64,000 bases of DNA from Xylocopa sonorina (taxonomy: Eukaryota > Arthropoda > Insecta > Hymenoptera > Apidae), in contig NW_027490162.1 of NCBI RefSeq assembly GCF_050948175.1, positions 806,001 through 870,000 of the forward strand. Reading direction: 5' to 3'. The position numbers were made by a program, and so were the translations under genes. Positions 29,077-43,913 of the stretch are shown in pieces (the stretch's first letter is position 1; each line of letters begins with the position of its first letter). The notes under the pieces are model-generated. The model did not search any database and had not been told where the DNA came from. It worked only from the letters and a program-made list of their open reading frames with translations.

Positions 29077-30341
29077 ACACTTCGCAAATCATATTATATC
29101 TTACCATGAAACATAGAAATGAGATGCGATATCGCTTTTTAAGAATCGTAAGAACTCTACTGCTACGAAACGTAGACATCTGCAAACGCTATTTCCTTGC
29201 AAGGAAGTGTGGCATTTACATTCATTTGAAGTGTAGACGGGGAATACATGACACTTCGCAAATCATATTATATCTTACCATGAAACATAGAAATGAGATG
29301 CGATATCGCGTTTTAAGAAGCATTAGAACACTATTGCTACGATACCTAGACATCTGCAAATGCTATTTCCTTGCAAGGAAGTGTCGCATTTACATTCATT
29401 TGAATCGTAGACGAGGAATGCATAACACTTCGCAATGTATATTGTATCTTATCATGAAACATAGAAATGAGATGCAATATCTCATTTTAAGAAGCATTTG
29501 AACTCTACTGCTACGATACCTAGACATCTGTAGACGCTATTTCCTAGCATGGAAGTGTCGCATTTACATTCACTTGAAGTGTAGACGAGGAATATATGAC
29601 ACTTCGCAAATCATATTATATCTTACCATGAAACATAGAAATGAGATGCGATATCGCGTTTTAAGAAGCATTAGAACACTGTTGCTACGATACCTAGACA
29701 TCTGCAAACGCTATTTCCTTGCAAGGAAGTGTCGCATTTACATTCATTTGAAGTGTAGACGAGGAATACATAGCACTTTGCAAATCATATTATATCTTAC
29801 GATGAAACATAGAAATGAGATGCGATATCGCGTTTTAAGAATCATAAGAACTCTATTGCTACGATACGTAGACATCTGCAAACGCTCTTTCGTTGCAAGG
29901 AAGTGTCGCATTAACATTCATATGAAGTGTAGACGAGGAATACATAACACTTCGCAAATCATGTTATATCTTACCATGAAACATAGAAATGAGATGCGAT
30001 ATCGCGTTTTGGGAAGCATTAGAACTCCATTGCTACGATACCTAGACATCTGCAAACGCTATTTCCTTGCAAGGACGTGTCACATTTACGTTCATTTGAA
30101 TCATAGACGAGGAATGCATAACACTTCGCAAATAATATTATATCTTACCATGAAACATAGAAATCAGATTCGATATCGCGTTTTAAGAAGCATTCGAACT
30201 CTATTGCTACGATACGTAGACATCTGCAAACGCTATTTCCTTGCTAGGAAGTGTCGCATTTTCATTCATTTGAAGTGTAGACGAGGAATACATAACACTT
30301 CGCAAATCATGTTATATCTTACCATGAAACATAGAAATGAG

Positions 30342-33300
30342 ATGCGATATCGCGTTTTGGGAAGCATTAGAACTCCATTGCTACGATACCTAGACATCTG
30401 CAGACGCTATTTCCTAGCATGGAAGTGTCGCATTCACATTCATTTGAAGTGTAGACGTGGACTACATAACACTTCGCAATGAATATAACATCTTATCATG
30501 AAACATAGAAATGAGATGCGATATCACGTTCTAAGAAGCACTAAAACTCCATCCCTACGATACGTAGACATCTGCGAACGCTATTTCCTAGCAAGGAAGT
30601 GTCGCATTCACATTCGTTTGAAGTGTAGACGTGTACTACATAACACTTCGTAAATCATATCATATCTTACCATGAAACATAGAAATGGGATGCGATATCG
30701 CGTTTTAAGAAGCATTAGATCTCTATTGCTACGATACGTTGACATCTGCAAACGCTATTTCCTAGCAAGGAAGTGTCGCATTTACATTCATTTGAAGTGT
30801 AGACGAGAAATACATAACACTTCGCAATGAATATTACATCTTGTCATGAAACATGGAAATGAGATGCGATATCGCGTTTTAAGAAGCATTAGAACTCTAT
30901 TGCTACGATAGGTAGACATCTGCAAACGCTATTTCCTAGCAAGGAAGTGTCGCATTTACATTCATTTGAAGTGTAGAAGAGGAATACATAACACTTCGCA
31001 AATCATATTATATCTTACCATGAAACTTGGAAATGAGATGCGATATCGCGTTTTAAGAAGCATTAGAACTCTATTGCTACGATAGGTAGATATCTGCAAA
31101 CGCTATTTCCTAGCAAGGAAGTGTCGCATTTACATTCATTTGAAGTGTAGACGAGGACTACATAACACTTCGCAAATCATATTATATCTTACCATGAAAC
31201 ATAGAAATGTGATGCGATATCGCGTTTTAAGAAGCATTGGAAATCTATTGCTACGATACGTAGACATCTGCAAACGCTATATCCTAGCGAGGAAGTGTCG
31301 CAATCACATTCATTTGAAGTGTAGACGAGGAATACATAACACTTCGCAAATCATATTATATCTTACCATGAAACATAGAAATGAGATGCGATATCGCGTT
31401 TTAAGAAGTATTGGAACACTATTGCTAAGATAGGTAGACACTTGCAAACGCTATTTCCTTGCAAGGAAGTGTCGCATTTACATTCATTTGAAGTGTAGAC
31501 GAGGAATACATAACACTTCTCCAATCATATTATATCTTACCATGAAACATAGAAATGAGATGCGATATCGCGTTTTAAGAAGCATTGGAAATCTATTGCT
31601 ACGATACGTAGACATCTGCAAACGCTATATCCTAGCGAGGAAGTGTCGCATTCACATTCATTTGAAGTGTAGACGAGGAATACATAACACTTCGCAAATC
31701 ATATTATATATTACCATGAAACATAGAAATGAGAGGCGATATCGCGTTTTAAGAAGTATTGGAACACTATTGCTAAGATAGGTAGACACTTGCAAACGCT
31801 ATTTCCTTGCAAGGACGTGTCGCATTTACGTTCATTTGAATCATAGACGAGGAATGCATAACACTTCGCAATGAATATTATATCTTATCATGAAACATAA
31901 ATATGAGATGCAATATCTCGTTTTAAGAAGCATTTGAACTCTATTGCTTCGATACGTAGACATCTGCAAACGCTATTTCCTTGCAAGGAAGTATTGCATT
32001 TACATTCATTTGAAGTGTAGACGAGGACTACATAACACTTCGCAATGAATATTACATCTTATCATGAAACATAGAAATGAGATGCGATATCACGTTTTAA
32101 GAAGCACTAGAACTCCATCCCTACGATACGTAGACATCTGCAAACGCTATTTCCTAGCAAGGAAGTGTCGCATTCACATTCATTTGAAGTGTAGACGTGG
32201 ACTACATAACACTTCGCAATGAATATAACATCTTATCATGAAACATAGAAATGAGATGCGATATCACGTTCTAAGAAGCACTAAAACTCCATCCCTACGA
32301 TACGTAGATATCTGCGAACGCTATTTCCTAGCAAGGAAGTGTCGCATTCACATTCATTTGAAGTGTAGACGTGTACTACATAACACTTCGTAAATCATAT
32401 CATATCTTACCATGAAACATAGAAATGAGATGCGATATCGCGTTTTAAGAAGCATTAGATCTCTATTGCTACGATACGTTGACATCTGCAAACGCTATTT
32501 CCTAGCAAGGAAGTGTCGCATTTACATTCATTTGAAGTGTAGACGAGAAATACATAACACTTCGCAATGAATATTACATCTTGTCGTGAAACATGGAAAT
32601 GAGATGCGATATCGCGTTTTAAGAAGCATTAGAACTCTATTGCTACGATAGGTAGACATCTGCAAACGCTATATCCTAGCGAGGAAGTGTCGCATTCACA
32701 TTCATTTGAAGTGTAGACGAGGAATACATAACACTTCGCAAATCATATTATATATTACCATGAAACACAGAAATGAGACGCGATATCGCGTTTTAAGAAT
32801 CATAAGAACTCTATTGCTACGATACGTAGACATCTCCAAACGCTATTTCCTTGCAAGGAAGAGTCGCATTTACATTCATTTGAAGTGTAGACGAAGAATA
32901 CATGACACGTCGCAAATCATATTATATCCTACCATGAAACATAGAAATGAGATGCGATATAGCGTTTTAAGAAGCATTAGAACACTATTGCTACGATACC
33001 TAGACATCTGCAAATGCTATTTCCTTGCAAGGAAGTGTCGCATTTACATTCATTTGAATCGTAGACGAGGAATGCATAACACTTCGCAATGTATATTGTA
33101 TCTTATCATGAAACATAGAAATGAGATGCAATATCTCGTTTTAAGAAGCATTTGAACTCTACTGCTACGATACCTAGACATCTGTAGACGCTATTTCCTA
33201 GCATGGAAGTGTCGCATTTACATTCATTTGAAGTGTAGACGAGGAATATATGACACTTCGCAAATCATATTATATCTTACCATGAAACATAGAAATGAGA

Positions 33301-36300
33301 TGCGATATCGCGTTTTAAGAAGCATTAGAACACTGTTGCTACGATACCTAGACATCTGCAAACGCTATTTCCTTGCAAGGAAGTGTCGCATTTACATTCA
33401 TTTGAAGTGTAGACGAGGAATACATAGCACTTTGCAAATCATATTATATCTTACGATGAAACATAGAAATGAGATGCGATATCGCGTTTTAAGAATCATA
33501 AGAACTCTATTGCTACGATACGTAGACATCTGCAAACGCTCTTTCCTTGCAAGGAAGTGTCGCATTAACATTCATATGAAGTGTAGACGAGGAATACATA
33601 ACACTTCGCAAGTAATATTATATCTTACCATGAAACATAGAAATGAGATACGATATCGCGTTTTAAGAAGCATTAGAACTCTATTGCTACGATACGTAGA
33701 CATCTGCAAACGCTATTTCCTTGCTAGGAAGTGTCGCATTTTCATTCATTCGAAGTGTAGACGAGGAATACATAACACTTCGCAAATCATGTTATATCTT
33801 ACCATGGAACATAGAAATGAGATGCGATATCGCGTTTTGGGAAGCATTAGAACTCCATTGCTACGATACCTAGACATCTGCAGACGCTATTTCCTAGCAT
33901 GGAAGTGTCGCATTCACATTCATTTGAAGTGTAGACGTGGACTACATAACACTTCGCAATGAATATAACATCTTATCATGAAACATAGAAATGAGATGCG
34001 ATATCACGTTCTAAGAAGCACTAAAACTCCATCCCTACGATACGTAGACATCTGCGAACGCTATTTCCTAGCAAGGAAGTGTCGCATTCACATTCGTTTG
34101 AAGTGTAGACGTGTACTACATAACACTTCGTAAATCATATCATATCTTACCATGAAACATAGAAATGGGATGCGATATCGCGTTTTAAGAAGCATTAGAT
34201 CTCTATTGCTACGATACGTTGACATCTGCAAACGCTATTTCCTAGCAAGGAAGTGTCGCATTTACATTCATTTGAAGTGTAGACGAGAAATACATAACAC
34301 TTCGCAATGAATATTACATCTTGTCATGAAACATGGAAATGAGATGCGATATCGCGTTTTAAGAAGCATTAGAACTCTATTGCTACGATAGGTAGACATC
34401 TGCAAACGCTATTTCCTAGCAAGGAAGTGTCGCATTTACATTCATTTGAAGTGTAGAAGAGGAATACATAACACTTCGCAAATCATATTATATCTTACCA
34501 TGAAACTTGGAAATGAGATGCGATATCGCGTTTTAAGAAGCATTAGAACTCTATTGCTACGATAGGTAGATATCTGCAAACGCTATTTCCTAGCAAGGAA
34601 GTGTCGCATTTACATTCATTTGAAGTGTAGACGAGGACTACATAACACTTCGCAAATCATATTATATCTTACCATGAAACATAGAAATGTGATGCGATAT
34701 CGCGTTTTAAGAAGCATTGGAAATCTATTGCTACGATACGTAGACATCTGCAAACGCTATATCCGAGCGAGGAAGTGTCGCAATCACATTCATTTGAAGT
34801 GTAGACGAGGAATACATAACACTTCGCAAATCATATTATATCTTACCATGAAACATAGAAATGAGATGCGATATCGCGTTTTAAGAAGTATTGGAACACT
34901 ATTGCTAAGATAGGTAGACACTTGCAAACGCTATTTCCTTGCAAGGAAGTGTCGCATTTACATTCATTTGAAGTGTAGACGAGGAATACATAACACTTCT
35001 CCAATCATATTATATCTTACCATGAAACATAGAAATGAGATGCGATATCGCGTTTTAAGAAGCATTGGAAATCTATTGCTACGATACGTAGACATCTGCA
35101 AACGCTATATCCTAGCGAGGAAGTGTCGCATTCACATTCATTTGAAGTGTAGACGAGGAATACATAACACTTCGCAAATCATATTATATATTACCATGAA
35201 ACATAGAAATGAGAGGCGATATCGCGTTTTAAGAAGTATTGGAACACTATTGCTAAGATAGGTAGACACTTGCAAACGCTATTTCCTTGCAAGGACGTGT
35301 CGCATTTACGTTCATTTGAATCATAGACGAGGAATGCATAACACTTCGCAATGAATATTATATCTTATCATGAAACATAAATATGAGATGCAATATCTCG
35401 TTTTAAGAAGCATTTGAACTCTATTGCTTCGATACGTAGACATCTGCAAACGCTATTTCCTTGCAAGGAAGTATTGCATTTACATTCATTTGAAGTGTAG
35501 ACGAGGACTACATAACACTTCGCAATGAATATTACATCTTATCATGAAACATAGAAATGAGATGCGATATCACGTTTTAAGAAGCACTAGAACTCCATCC
35601 CTACGATACGTAGACATCTGCAAACGCTATTTCCTAGCAAGGAAGTGTCGCATTCACATTCATTTGAAGTGTAGACGTGGACTACATAACACTTCGCAAT
35701 GAATATAACATCTTATCATGAAACATAGAAATGAGATGCGATATCACGTTCTAAGAAGCACTAAAACTCCATCCCTACGATACGTAGATATCTGCGAACG
35801 CTATTTCCTAGCAAGGAAGTGTCGCATTCACATTCATTTGAAGTGTAGACGTGTACTACATAACACTTCGTAAATCATATCATATCTTACCATGAAACAT
35901 AGAAATGAGATGCGATATCGCGTTTTAAGAAGCATTAGATCTCTATTGCTACGATACGTTGACATCTGCAAACGCTATTTCCTAGCAAGGAAGTGTCGCA
36001 TTTACATTCATTTGAAGTGTAGACGAGAAATACATAACACATCGCAATGAATATTACATCTTGTCGTGAAACATGGAAATGAGATGCGATATCGCGTTTT
36101 AAGAAGCATTAGAACTCTATTGCTACGATAGGTAGACATCTGCAAACGCTATATCCTAGCGAGGAAGTGTCGCATTCACATTCATTTGAAGTGTAGACGA
36201 GGAATACATAACACTTCGCAAATCATATTATATATTACCATGAAACACAGAAATGAGACGCGATATCGCGTTTTAAGAATCATAAGAACTCTATTGCTAC

Positions 36301-36690
36301 GATACGTAGACATCTCCAAACGCTATTTCCTTGCAAGGAAGAATCGCATTTACATTCATTTGAAGTGTAGACGAAGAATACATGACACTTCGCAAATCAT
36401 ATTATATCTTACCATGAAACATAGAAATGAGATGCGATATCGCGTTTTAAGAAGCATTAGAACACTATTGCTACGATACCTAGACATCTGCAAATGCTAT
36501 TTCCTTGCAAGGAAGTGTCGCATTTACATTCATTTGAATCGTAGACGAGGAATGCATAACACTTCGCAATGTATATTGTATCTTATCATGAAACATAGAA
36601 ATGAGATGCAATATCTCATTTTAAGAAGCATTTGAACTCTACTGCTACGATACCTAGACATCTGTAGACGCTATTTCCTAGCAAGGAAGT
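30342..36690 (+). repeat. 3480-bp (20-monomer) higher-order repeat, tandem copies A and B
   Basis: Copy A starts at 30342 and copy B at 33822. They align without register change to 33210 and 36690 respectively, with only scattered substitutions over about 2.87 kb. After that B is interrupted by the 1044-bp duplication. Position markers are gttttgggaagc with gcatggaag, tgcgaacgc, gatgggatgcg style variants, aaacttgg, ctatatcctagcgagg, cttctccaatc, gagaggcgat and gtattgcattt. Copy A differs from B by, for example, ctatatcctagcg versus ctatatccgagcg (31278 and 34758). Confidence 0.87.
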
Positions 36691-37733
36691 GTCGCATTCA
36701 CATTCATTTGAAGTGTAGACGTGGACTACATAACACTTCGCAATGAATATAACATCTTATCATGAAACATAGAAATGAGATGCGATATCACGTTCTAAGA
36801 AGCACTAAAACTCCATCCCTACGATACGTAGATATCTGCGAACGCTATTTCCTAGCAAGGAAGTGTCGCATTCACATTCATTTGAAGTGTAGACGTGTAC
36901 TACATAACACTTCGTAAATCATATCATATCTTACCATGAAACATAGAAATGAGATGCGATATCGCGTTTTAAGAAGCATTAGATCTCTATTGCTACGATA
37001 CGTTGACATCTGCAAACGCTATTTCCTAGCAAGGAAGTGTCGCATTTACATTCATTTGAAGTGTAGACGAGAAATACATAACACATCGCAATGAATATTA
37101 CATCTTGTCGTGAAACATGGAAATGAGATGCGATATCGCGTTTTAAGAAGCATTAGAACTCTATTGCTACGATAGGTAGACATCTGCAAACGCTATATCC
37201 TAGCGAGGAAGTGTCGCATTCACATTCATTTGAAGTGTAGACGAGGAATACATAACACTTCGCAAATCATATTATATATTACCATGAAACACAGAAATGA
37301 GACGCGATATCGCGTTTTAAGAATCATAAGAACTCTATTGCTACGATACGTAGACATCTCCAAACGCTATTTCCTTGCAAGGAAGAATCGCATTTACATT
37401 CATTTGAAGTGTAGACGAAGAATACATGACACTTCGCAAATCATATTATATCTTACCATGAAACATAGAAATGAGATGCGATATCGCGTTTTAAGAAGCA
37501 TTAGAACACTATTGCTACGATACCTAGACATCTGCAAATGCTATTTCCTTGCAAGGAAGTGTCGCATTTACATTCATTTGAATCGTAGACGAGGAATGCA
37601 TAACACTTCGCAATGTATATTGTATCTTATCATGAAACATAGAAATGAGATGCAATATCTCATTTTAAGAAGCATTTGAACTCTACTGCTACGATACCTA
37701 GACATCTGTAGACGCTATTTCCTAGCATGGAAG
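35640..37733 (+). repeat. 1044-bp (6-monomer) tandem duplication
   Basis: Positions about 35646-36689 are repeated at 36690-37733 with near identity, including the rare acacatcgcaatgaatattac and ggaagaatcgc variants. The duplication lies inside copy B of the 20-monomer repeat and explains why the next copy is not 3480 bp away. The breakpoint is within ctatttcctagcaagg/catgg near 36690. Confidence 0.87.
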
Positions 37734-38159
37734 TGTCGCATTTACATTCACTTGAAGTGTAGACGAGGAATATATGACACTTCGCAAATCATATTATATC
37801 TTACCATGAAACATAGAAATGAGATGCGATATCGCGTTTTAAGAAGCATTAGAACACTGTTGCTACGATACCTAGACATCTGCAAACGCTATTTCCTTGC
37901 AAGGAAGTGTCGCATTTACATTCATTTGAAGTGTAGACGAGGAATACATAGCACTTTGCAAATCATATTATATCTTACGATGAAACATAGAAATGAGATG
38001 CGATATCGCGTTTTAAGAATCATAAGAACTCTATTGCTACGATACGTAGACATCTGCAAACGCTCTTTCGTTGCAAGGAAGTGTCGCATTAACATTCATA
38101 TGAAGTGTAGACGAGGAATACATAACACTTCGCAAATCATGTTATATCTTACCATGAAA

Positions 38160-41100
38160 CATAGAAATGAGATGCGATATCGCGTTTTAAGAAGCATTGG
38201 AAATCTATTGCTACGATACGTAGACATCTGCAAACGCTATATCCTAGCGAGGAAGTGTCGCATTCACATTCATTTGAAGTGTAGACGAGGAATACATAAC
38301 ACTTCGCAAATCATATTATATATTACCATGAAACATAGAAATGAGAGGCGATATCGCGTTTTAAGAAGTATTGGAACACTATTGCTAAGATAGGTAGACA
38401 CTTGCAAACGCTATTTCCTTGCAAGGACGTGTCGCATTTACGTTCATTTGAATCATAGACGAGGAATGCATAACACTTCGCAATGAATATTATATCTTAT
38501 CATGAAACATAAATATGAGATGCAATATCTCGTTTTAAGAAGCATTTGAACTCTATTGCTTCGATACGTAGACATCTGCAAACGCTATTTCCTTGCAAGG
38601 AAGTATTGCATTTACATTCATTTGAAGTGTAGACGAGGACTACATAACACTTCGCAATGAATATTACATCTTATCATGAAACATAGAAATGAGATGCGAT
38701 ATCACGTTTTAAGAAGCACTAGAACTCCATCCCTACGATACGTAGACATCTGCAAACGCTATTTCCTAGCAAGGAAGTGTCGCATTCACATTCATTTGAA
38801 GTGTAGACGTGGACTACATAACACTTCGCAATGAATATAACATCTTATCATGAAACATAGAAATGAGATGCGATATCACGTTCTAAGAAGCACTAAAACT
38901 CCATCCCTACGATACGTAGATATCTGCGAACGCTATTTCCTAGCAAGGAAGTGTCGCATTCACATTCATTTGAAGTGTAGACGTGTACTACATAACACTT
39001 CGTAAATCATATCATATCTTACCATGAAACATAGAAATGAGATGCGATATCGCGTTTTAAGAAGCATTAGATCTCTATTGCTACGATACGTTGACATCTG
39101 CAAACGCTATTTCCTAGCAAGGAAGTGTCGCATTTACATTCATTTGAAGTGTAGACGAGAAATACATAACACTTCGCAATGAATATTACATCTTGTCGTG
39201 AAACATGGAAATGAGATGCGATATCGCGTTTTAAGAAGCATTAGAACTCTATTGCTACGATAGGTAGACATCTGCAAACGCTATATCCTAGCGAGGAAGT
39301 GTCGCATTCACATTCATTTGAAGTGTAGACGAGGAATACATAACACTTCGCAAATCATATTATATATTACCATGAAACACAGAAATGAGACGCGATATCG
39401 CGTTTTAAGAATCATAAGAACTCTATTGCTACGATACGTAGACATCTCCAAACGCTATTTCCTTGCAAGGAAGAGTCGCATTTACATTCATTTGAAGTGT
39501 AGACGAAGAATACATGACACGTCGCAAATCATATTATATCCTACCATGAAACATAGAAATGAGATGCGATATAGCGTTTTAAGAAGCATTAGAACACTAT
39601 TGCTACGATACCTAGACATCTGCAAATGCTATTTCCTTGCAAGGAAGTGTCGCATTTACATTCATTTGAATCGTAGACGAGGAATGCATAACACTTCGCA
39701 ATGTATATTGTATCTTATCATGAAACATAGAAATGAGATGCAATATCTCGTTTTAAGAAGCATTTGAACTCTACTGCTACGATACCTAGACATCTGTAGA
39801 CGCTATTTCCTAGCATGGAAGTGTCGCATTTACATTCATTTGAAGTGTAGACGAGGAATATATGACACTTCGCAAATCATATTATATCTTACCATGAAAC
39901 ATAGAAATGAGATGCGATATCGCGTTTTAAGAAGCATTAGAACACTGTTGCTACGATACCTAGACATCTGCAAACGCTATTTCCTTGCAAGGAAGTGTCG
40001 CATTTACATTCATTTGAAGTGTAGACGAGGAATACATAGCACTTTGCAAATCATATTATATCTTACGATGAAACATAGAAATGAGATGCGATATCGCGTT
40101 TTAAGAATCATAAGAACTCTATTGCTACGATACGTAGACATCTGCAAACGCTCTTTCCTTGCAAGGAAGTGTCGCATTAACATTCATATGAAGTGTAGAC
40201 GAGGAATACATAACACTTCGCAAGTAATATTATATCTTACCATGAAACATAGAAATGAGATACGATATCGCGTTTTAAGAAGCATTAGAACTCTATTGCT
40301 ACGATACGTAGACATCTGCAAACGCTATTTCCTTGCTAGGAAGTGTCGCATTTTCATTCATTCGAAGTGTAGACGAGGAATACATAACACTTCGCAAATC
40401 ATGTTATATCTTACCATGGAACATAGAAATGAGATGCGATATCGCGTTTTGGGAAGCATTAGAACTCCATTGCTACGATACCTAGACATCTGCAGACGCT
40501 ATTTCCTAGCATGGAAGTGTCGCATTCACATTCATTTGAAGTGTAGACGTGGACTACATAACACTTCGCAATGAATATAACATCTTATCATGAAACATAG
40601 AAATGAGATGCGATATCACGTTCTAAGAAGCACTAAAACTCCATCCCTACGATACGTAGACATCTGCGAACGCTATTTCCTAGCAAGGAAGTGTCGCATT
40701 CACATTCGTTTGAAGTGTAGACGTGTACTACATAACACTTCGTAAATCATATCATATCTTACCATGAAACATAGAAATGGGATGCGATATCGCGTTTTAA
40801 GAAGCATTAGATCTCTATTGCTACGATACGTTGACATCTGCAAACGCTATTTCCTAGCAAGGAAGTGTCGCATTTACATTCATTTGAAGTGTAGACGAGA
40901 AATACATAACACTTCGCAATGAATATTACATCTTGTCATGAAACATGGAAATGAGATGCGATATCGCGTTTTAAGAAGCATTAGAACTCTATTGCTACGA
41001 TAGGTAGACATCTGCAAACGCTATTTCCTAGCAAGGAAGTGTCGCATTTACATTCATTTGAAGTGTAGAAGAGGAATACATAACACTTCGCAAATCATAT

Positions 41101-43913
41101 TATATCTTACCATGAAACTTGGAAATGAGATGCGATATCGCGTTTTAAGAAGCATTAGAACTCTATTGCTACGATAGGTAGATATCTGCAAACGCTATTT
41201 CCTAGCAAGGAAGTGTCGCATTTACATTCATTTGAAGTGTAGACGAGGACTACATAACACTTCGCAAATCATATTATATCTTACCATGAAACATAGAAAT
41301 GTGATGCGATATCGCGTTTTAAGAAGCATTGGAAATCTATTGCTACGATACGTAGACATCTGCAAACGCTATATCCGAGCGAGGAAGTGTCGCAATCACA
41401 TTCATTTGAAGTGTAGACGAGGAATACATAACACTTCGCAAATCATATTATATCTTACCATGAATCATAGAAATGAGATGCGATATCGCGTTTTAAGAAG
41501 TATTGGAACACTATTGCTAAGATAGGTAGACACTTGCAAACGCTATTTCCTTGCAAGGAAGTGTCGCATTTACATTCATTTGAAGTGTAGACGAGGAATA
41601 CATAACACTTCTCCAATCATATTATATCTTACCATGAAACATAGAAATGAGATGCGATATCGCGTTTTAAGAAGCATTGGAAATCTATTGCTACGATACG
41701 TAGACATCTGCAAACGCTATATCCTAGCGAGGAAGTGTCGCATTCACATTCATTTGAAGTGTAGACGAGGAATACATAACACTTCGCAAATCATATTATA
41801 TATTACCATGAAACATAGAAATGAGAGGCGATATCGCGTTTTAAGAAGTATTGGAACACTATTGCTAAGATAGGTAGACACTTGCAAACGCTATTTCCTT
41901 GCAAGGACGTGTCGCATTTACGTTCATTTGAATCATAGACGAGGAATGCATAACACTTCGCAATGAATATTATATCTTATCATGAAACATAAATATGAGA
42001 TGCAATATCTCGTTTTAAGAAGCATTTGAACTCTATTGCTTCGATACGTAGACATCTGCAAACGCTATTTCCTTGCAAGGAAGTATTGCATTTACATTCA
42101 TTTGAAGTGTAGACGAGGACTACATAACACTTCGCAATGAATATTACATCTTATCATGAAACATAGAAATGAGATGCGATATCACGTTTTAAGAAGCACT
42201 AGAACTCCATCCCTACGATACGTAGACATCTGCAAACGCTATTTCCTAGCAAGGAAGTGTCGCATTCACATTCATTTGAAGTGTAGACGTGGACTACATA
42301 ACACTTCGCAATGAATATAACATCTTATCATGAAACATAGAAATGAGATGCGATATCACGTTCTAAGAAGCACTAAAACTCCATCCCTACGATACGTAGA
42401 TATCTGCGAACGCTATTTCCTAGCAAGGAAGTGTCGCATTCACATTCATTTGAAGTGTAGACGTGTACTACATAACACTTCGTAAATCATATCATATCTT
42501 ACCATGAAACATAGAAATGAGATGCGATATCGCGTTTTAAGAAGCATTAGATCTCTATTGCTACGATACGTTGACATCTGCAAACGCTATTTCCTAGCAA
42601 GGAAGTGTCGCATTTACATTCATTTGAAGTGTAGACGAGAAATACATAACACATCGCAATGAATATTACATCTTGTCGTGAAACATGGAAATGAGATGCG
42701 ATATCGCGTTTTAAGAAGCATTAGAACTCTATTGCTACGATAGGTAGACATCTGCAAACGCTATATCCTAGCGAGGAAGTGTCGCATTCACATTCATTTG
42801 AAGTGTAGACGAGGAATACATAACACTTCGCAAATCATATTATATATTACCATGAAACACAGAAATGAGACGCGATATCGCGTTTTAAGAATCATAAGAA
42901 CTCTATTGCTACGATACGTAGACATCTCCAAACGCTATTTCCTTGCAAGGAAGAATCGCATTTACATTCATTTGAAGTGTAGACGAAGAATACATGACAC
43001 GTCGCAAATCATATTATATCCTACCATGAAACATAGAAATGAGATGCGATATAGCGTTTTAAGAAGCATTAGAACACTATTGCTACGATACCTAGACATC
43101 TGCAAATGCTATTTCCTTGCAAGGAAGTGTCGCATTTACATTCATTTGAATCGTAGACGAGGAATGCATAACACTTCGCAATGTATATTGTATCTTATCA
43201 TGAAACATAGAAATGAGATGCAATATCTCGTTTTAAGAAGCATTTGAACTCTACTGCTACGATACCTAGACATCTGTAGACGCTATTTCCTAGCATGGAA
43301 GTGTCGCATTTACATTCATTTGAAGTGTAGACGAGGAATATATGACACTTCGCAAATCATATTATATCTTACCATGAAACATAGAAATGAGATGCGATAT
43401 CGCGTTTTAAGAAGCATTAGAACACTGTTGCTACGATACCTAGACATCTGCAAACGCTATTTCCTTGCAAGGAAGTGTCGCATTTACATTCATTTGAAGT
43501 GTAGACGAGGAATACATAGCACTTTGCAAATCATATTATATCTTACGATGAAACATAGAAATGAGATGCGATATCGCGTTTTAAGAATCATAAGAACTCT
43601 ATTGCTACGATACGTAGACATCTGCAAACGCTCTTTCCTTGCAAGGAAGTGTCGCATTAACATTCATATGAAGTGTAGACGAGGAATACATAACACTTCG
43701 CAAGTAATATTATATCTTACCATGAAACATAGAAATGAGATACGATATCGCGTTTTAAGAAGCATTAGAACTCTATTGCTACGATACGTAGACATCTGCA
43801 AACGCTATTTCCTTGCTAGGAAGTGTCGCATTTTCATTCATTCGAAGTGTAGACGAGGAATACATAACACTTCGCAAATCATGTTATATCTTACCATGGA
43901 ACATAGAAATGAG
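38160..43913 (+). repeat. Further copies of the 20-monomer higher-order repeat
   Basis: Positions from about 38160 to 43250 align to 31548-36640 at a constant offset of 6612 bp (38 monomers). They cover the end of one unit (to 40433) and a further whole unit from 40434. The final part (about 42780-43910) aligns back by 3480 bp to 39300-40430. The stretch 37730-38160 instead matches 29560-29990 (gcgctctttcgttgc marker), so unit types were recombined at about 38160. Confidence 0.83.

Noticed and set aside
29886..29906. CENP-B box-like string tttcgttgcaaggaagt, also near 38066 and 48682
   Set aside because: The first eight bases resemble the mammalian CENP-B box, but the essential CGGG half is missing. 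Nearly all other monomers read ttcc instead of ttcg, so the similarity is best explained by a single base change in one subtype.
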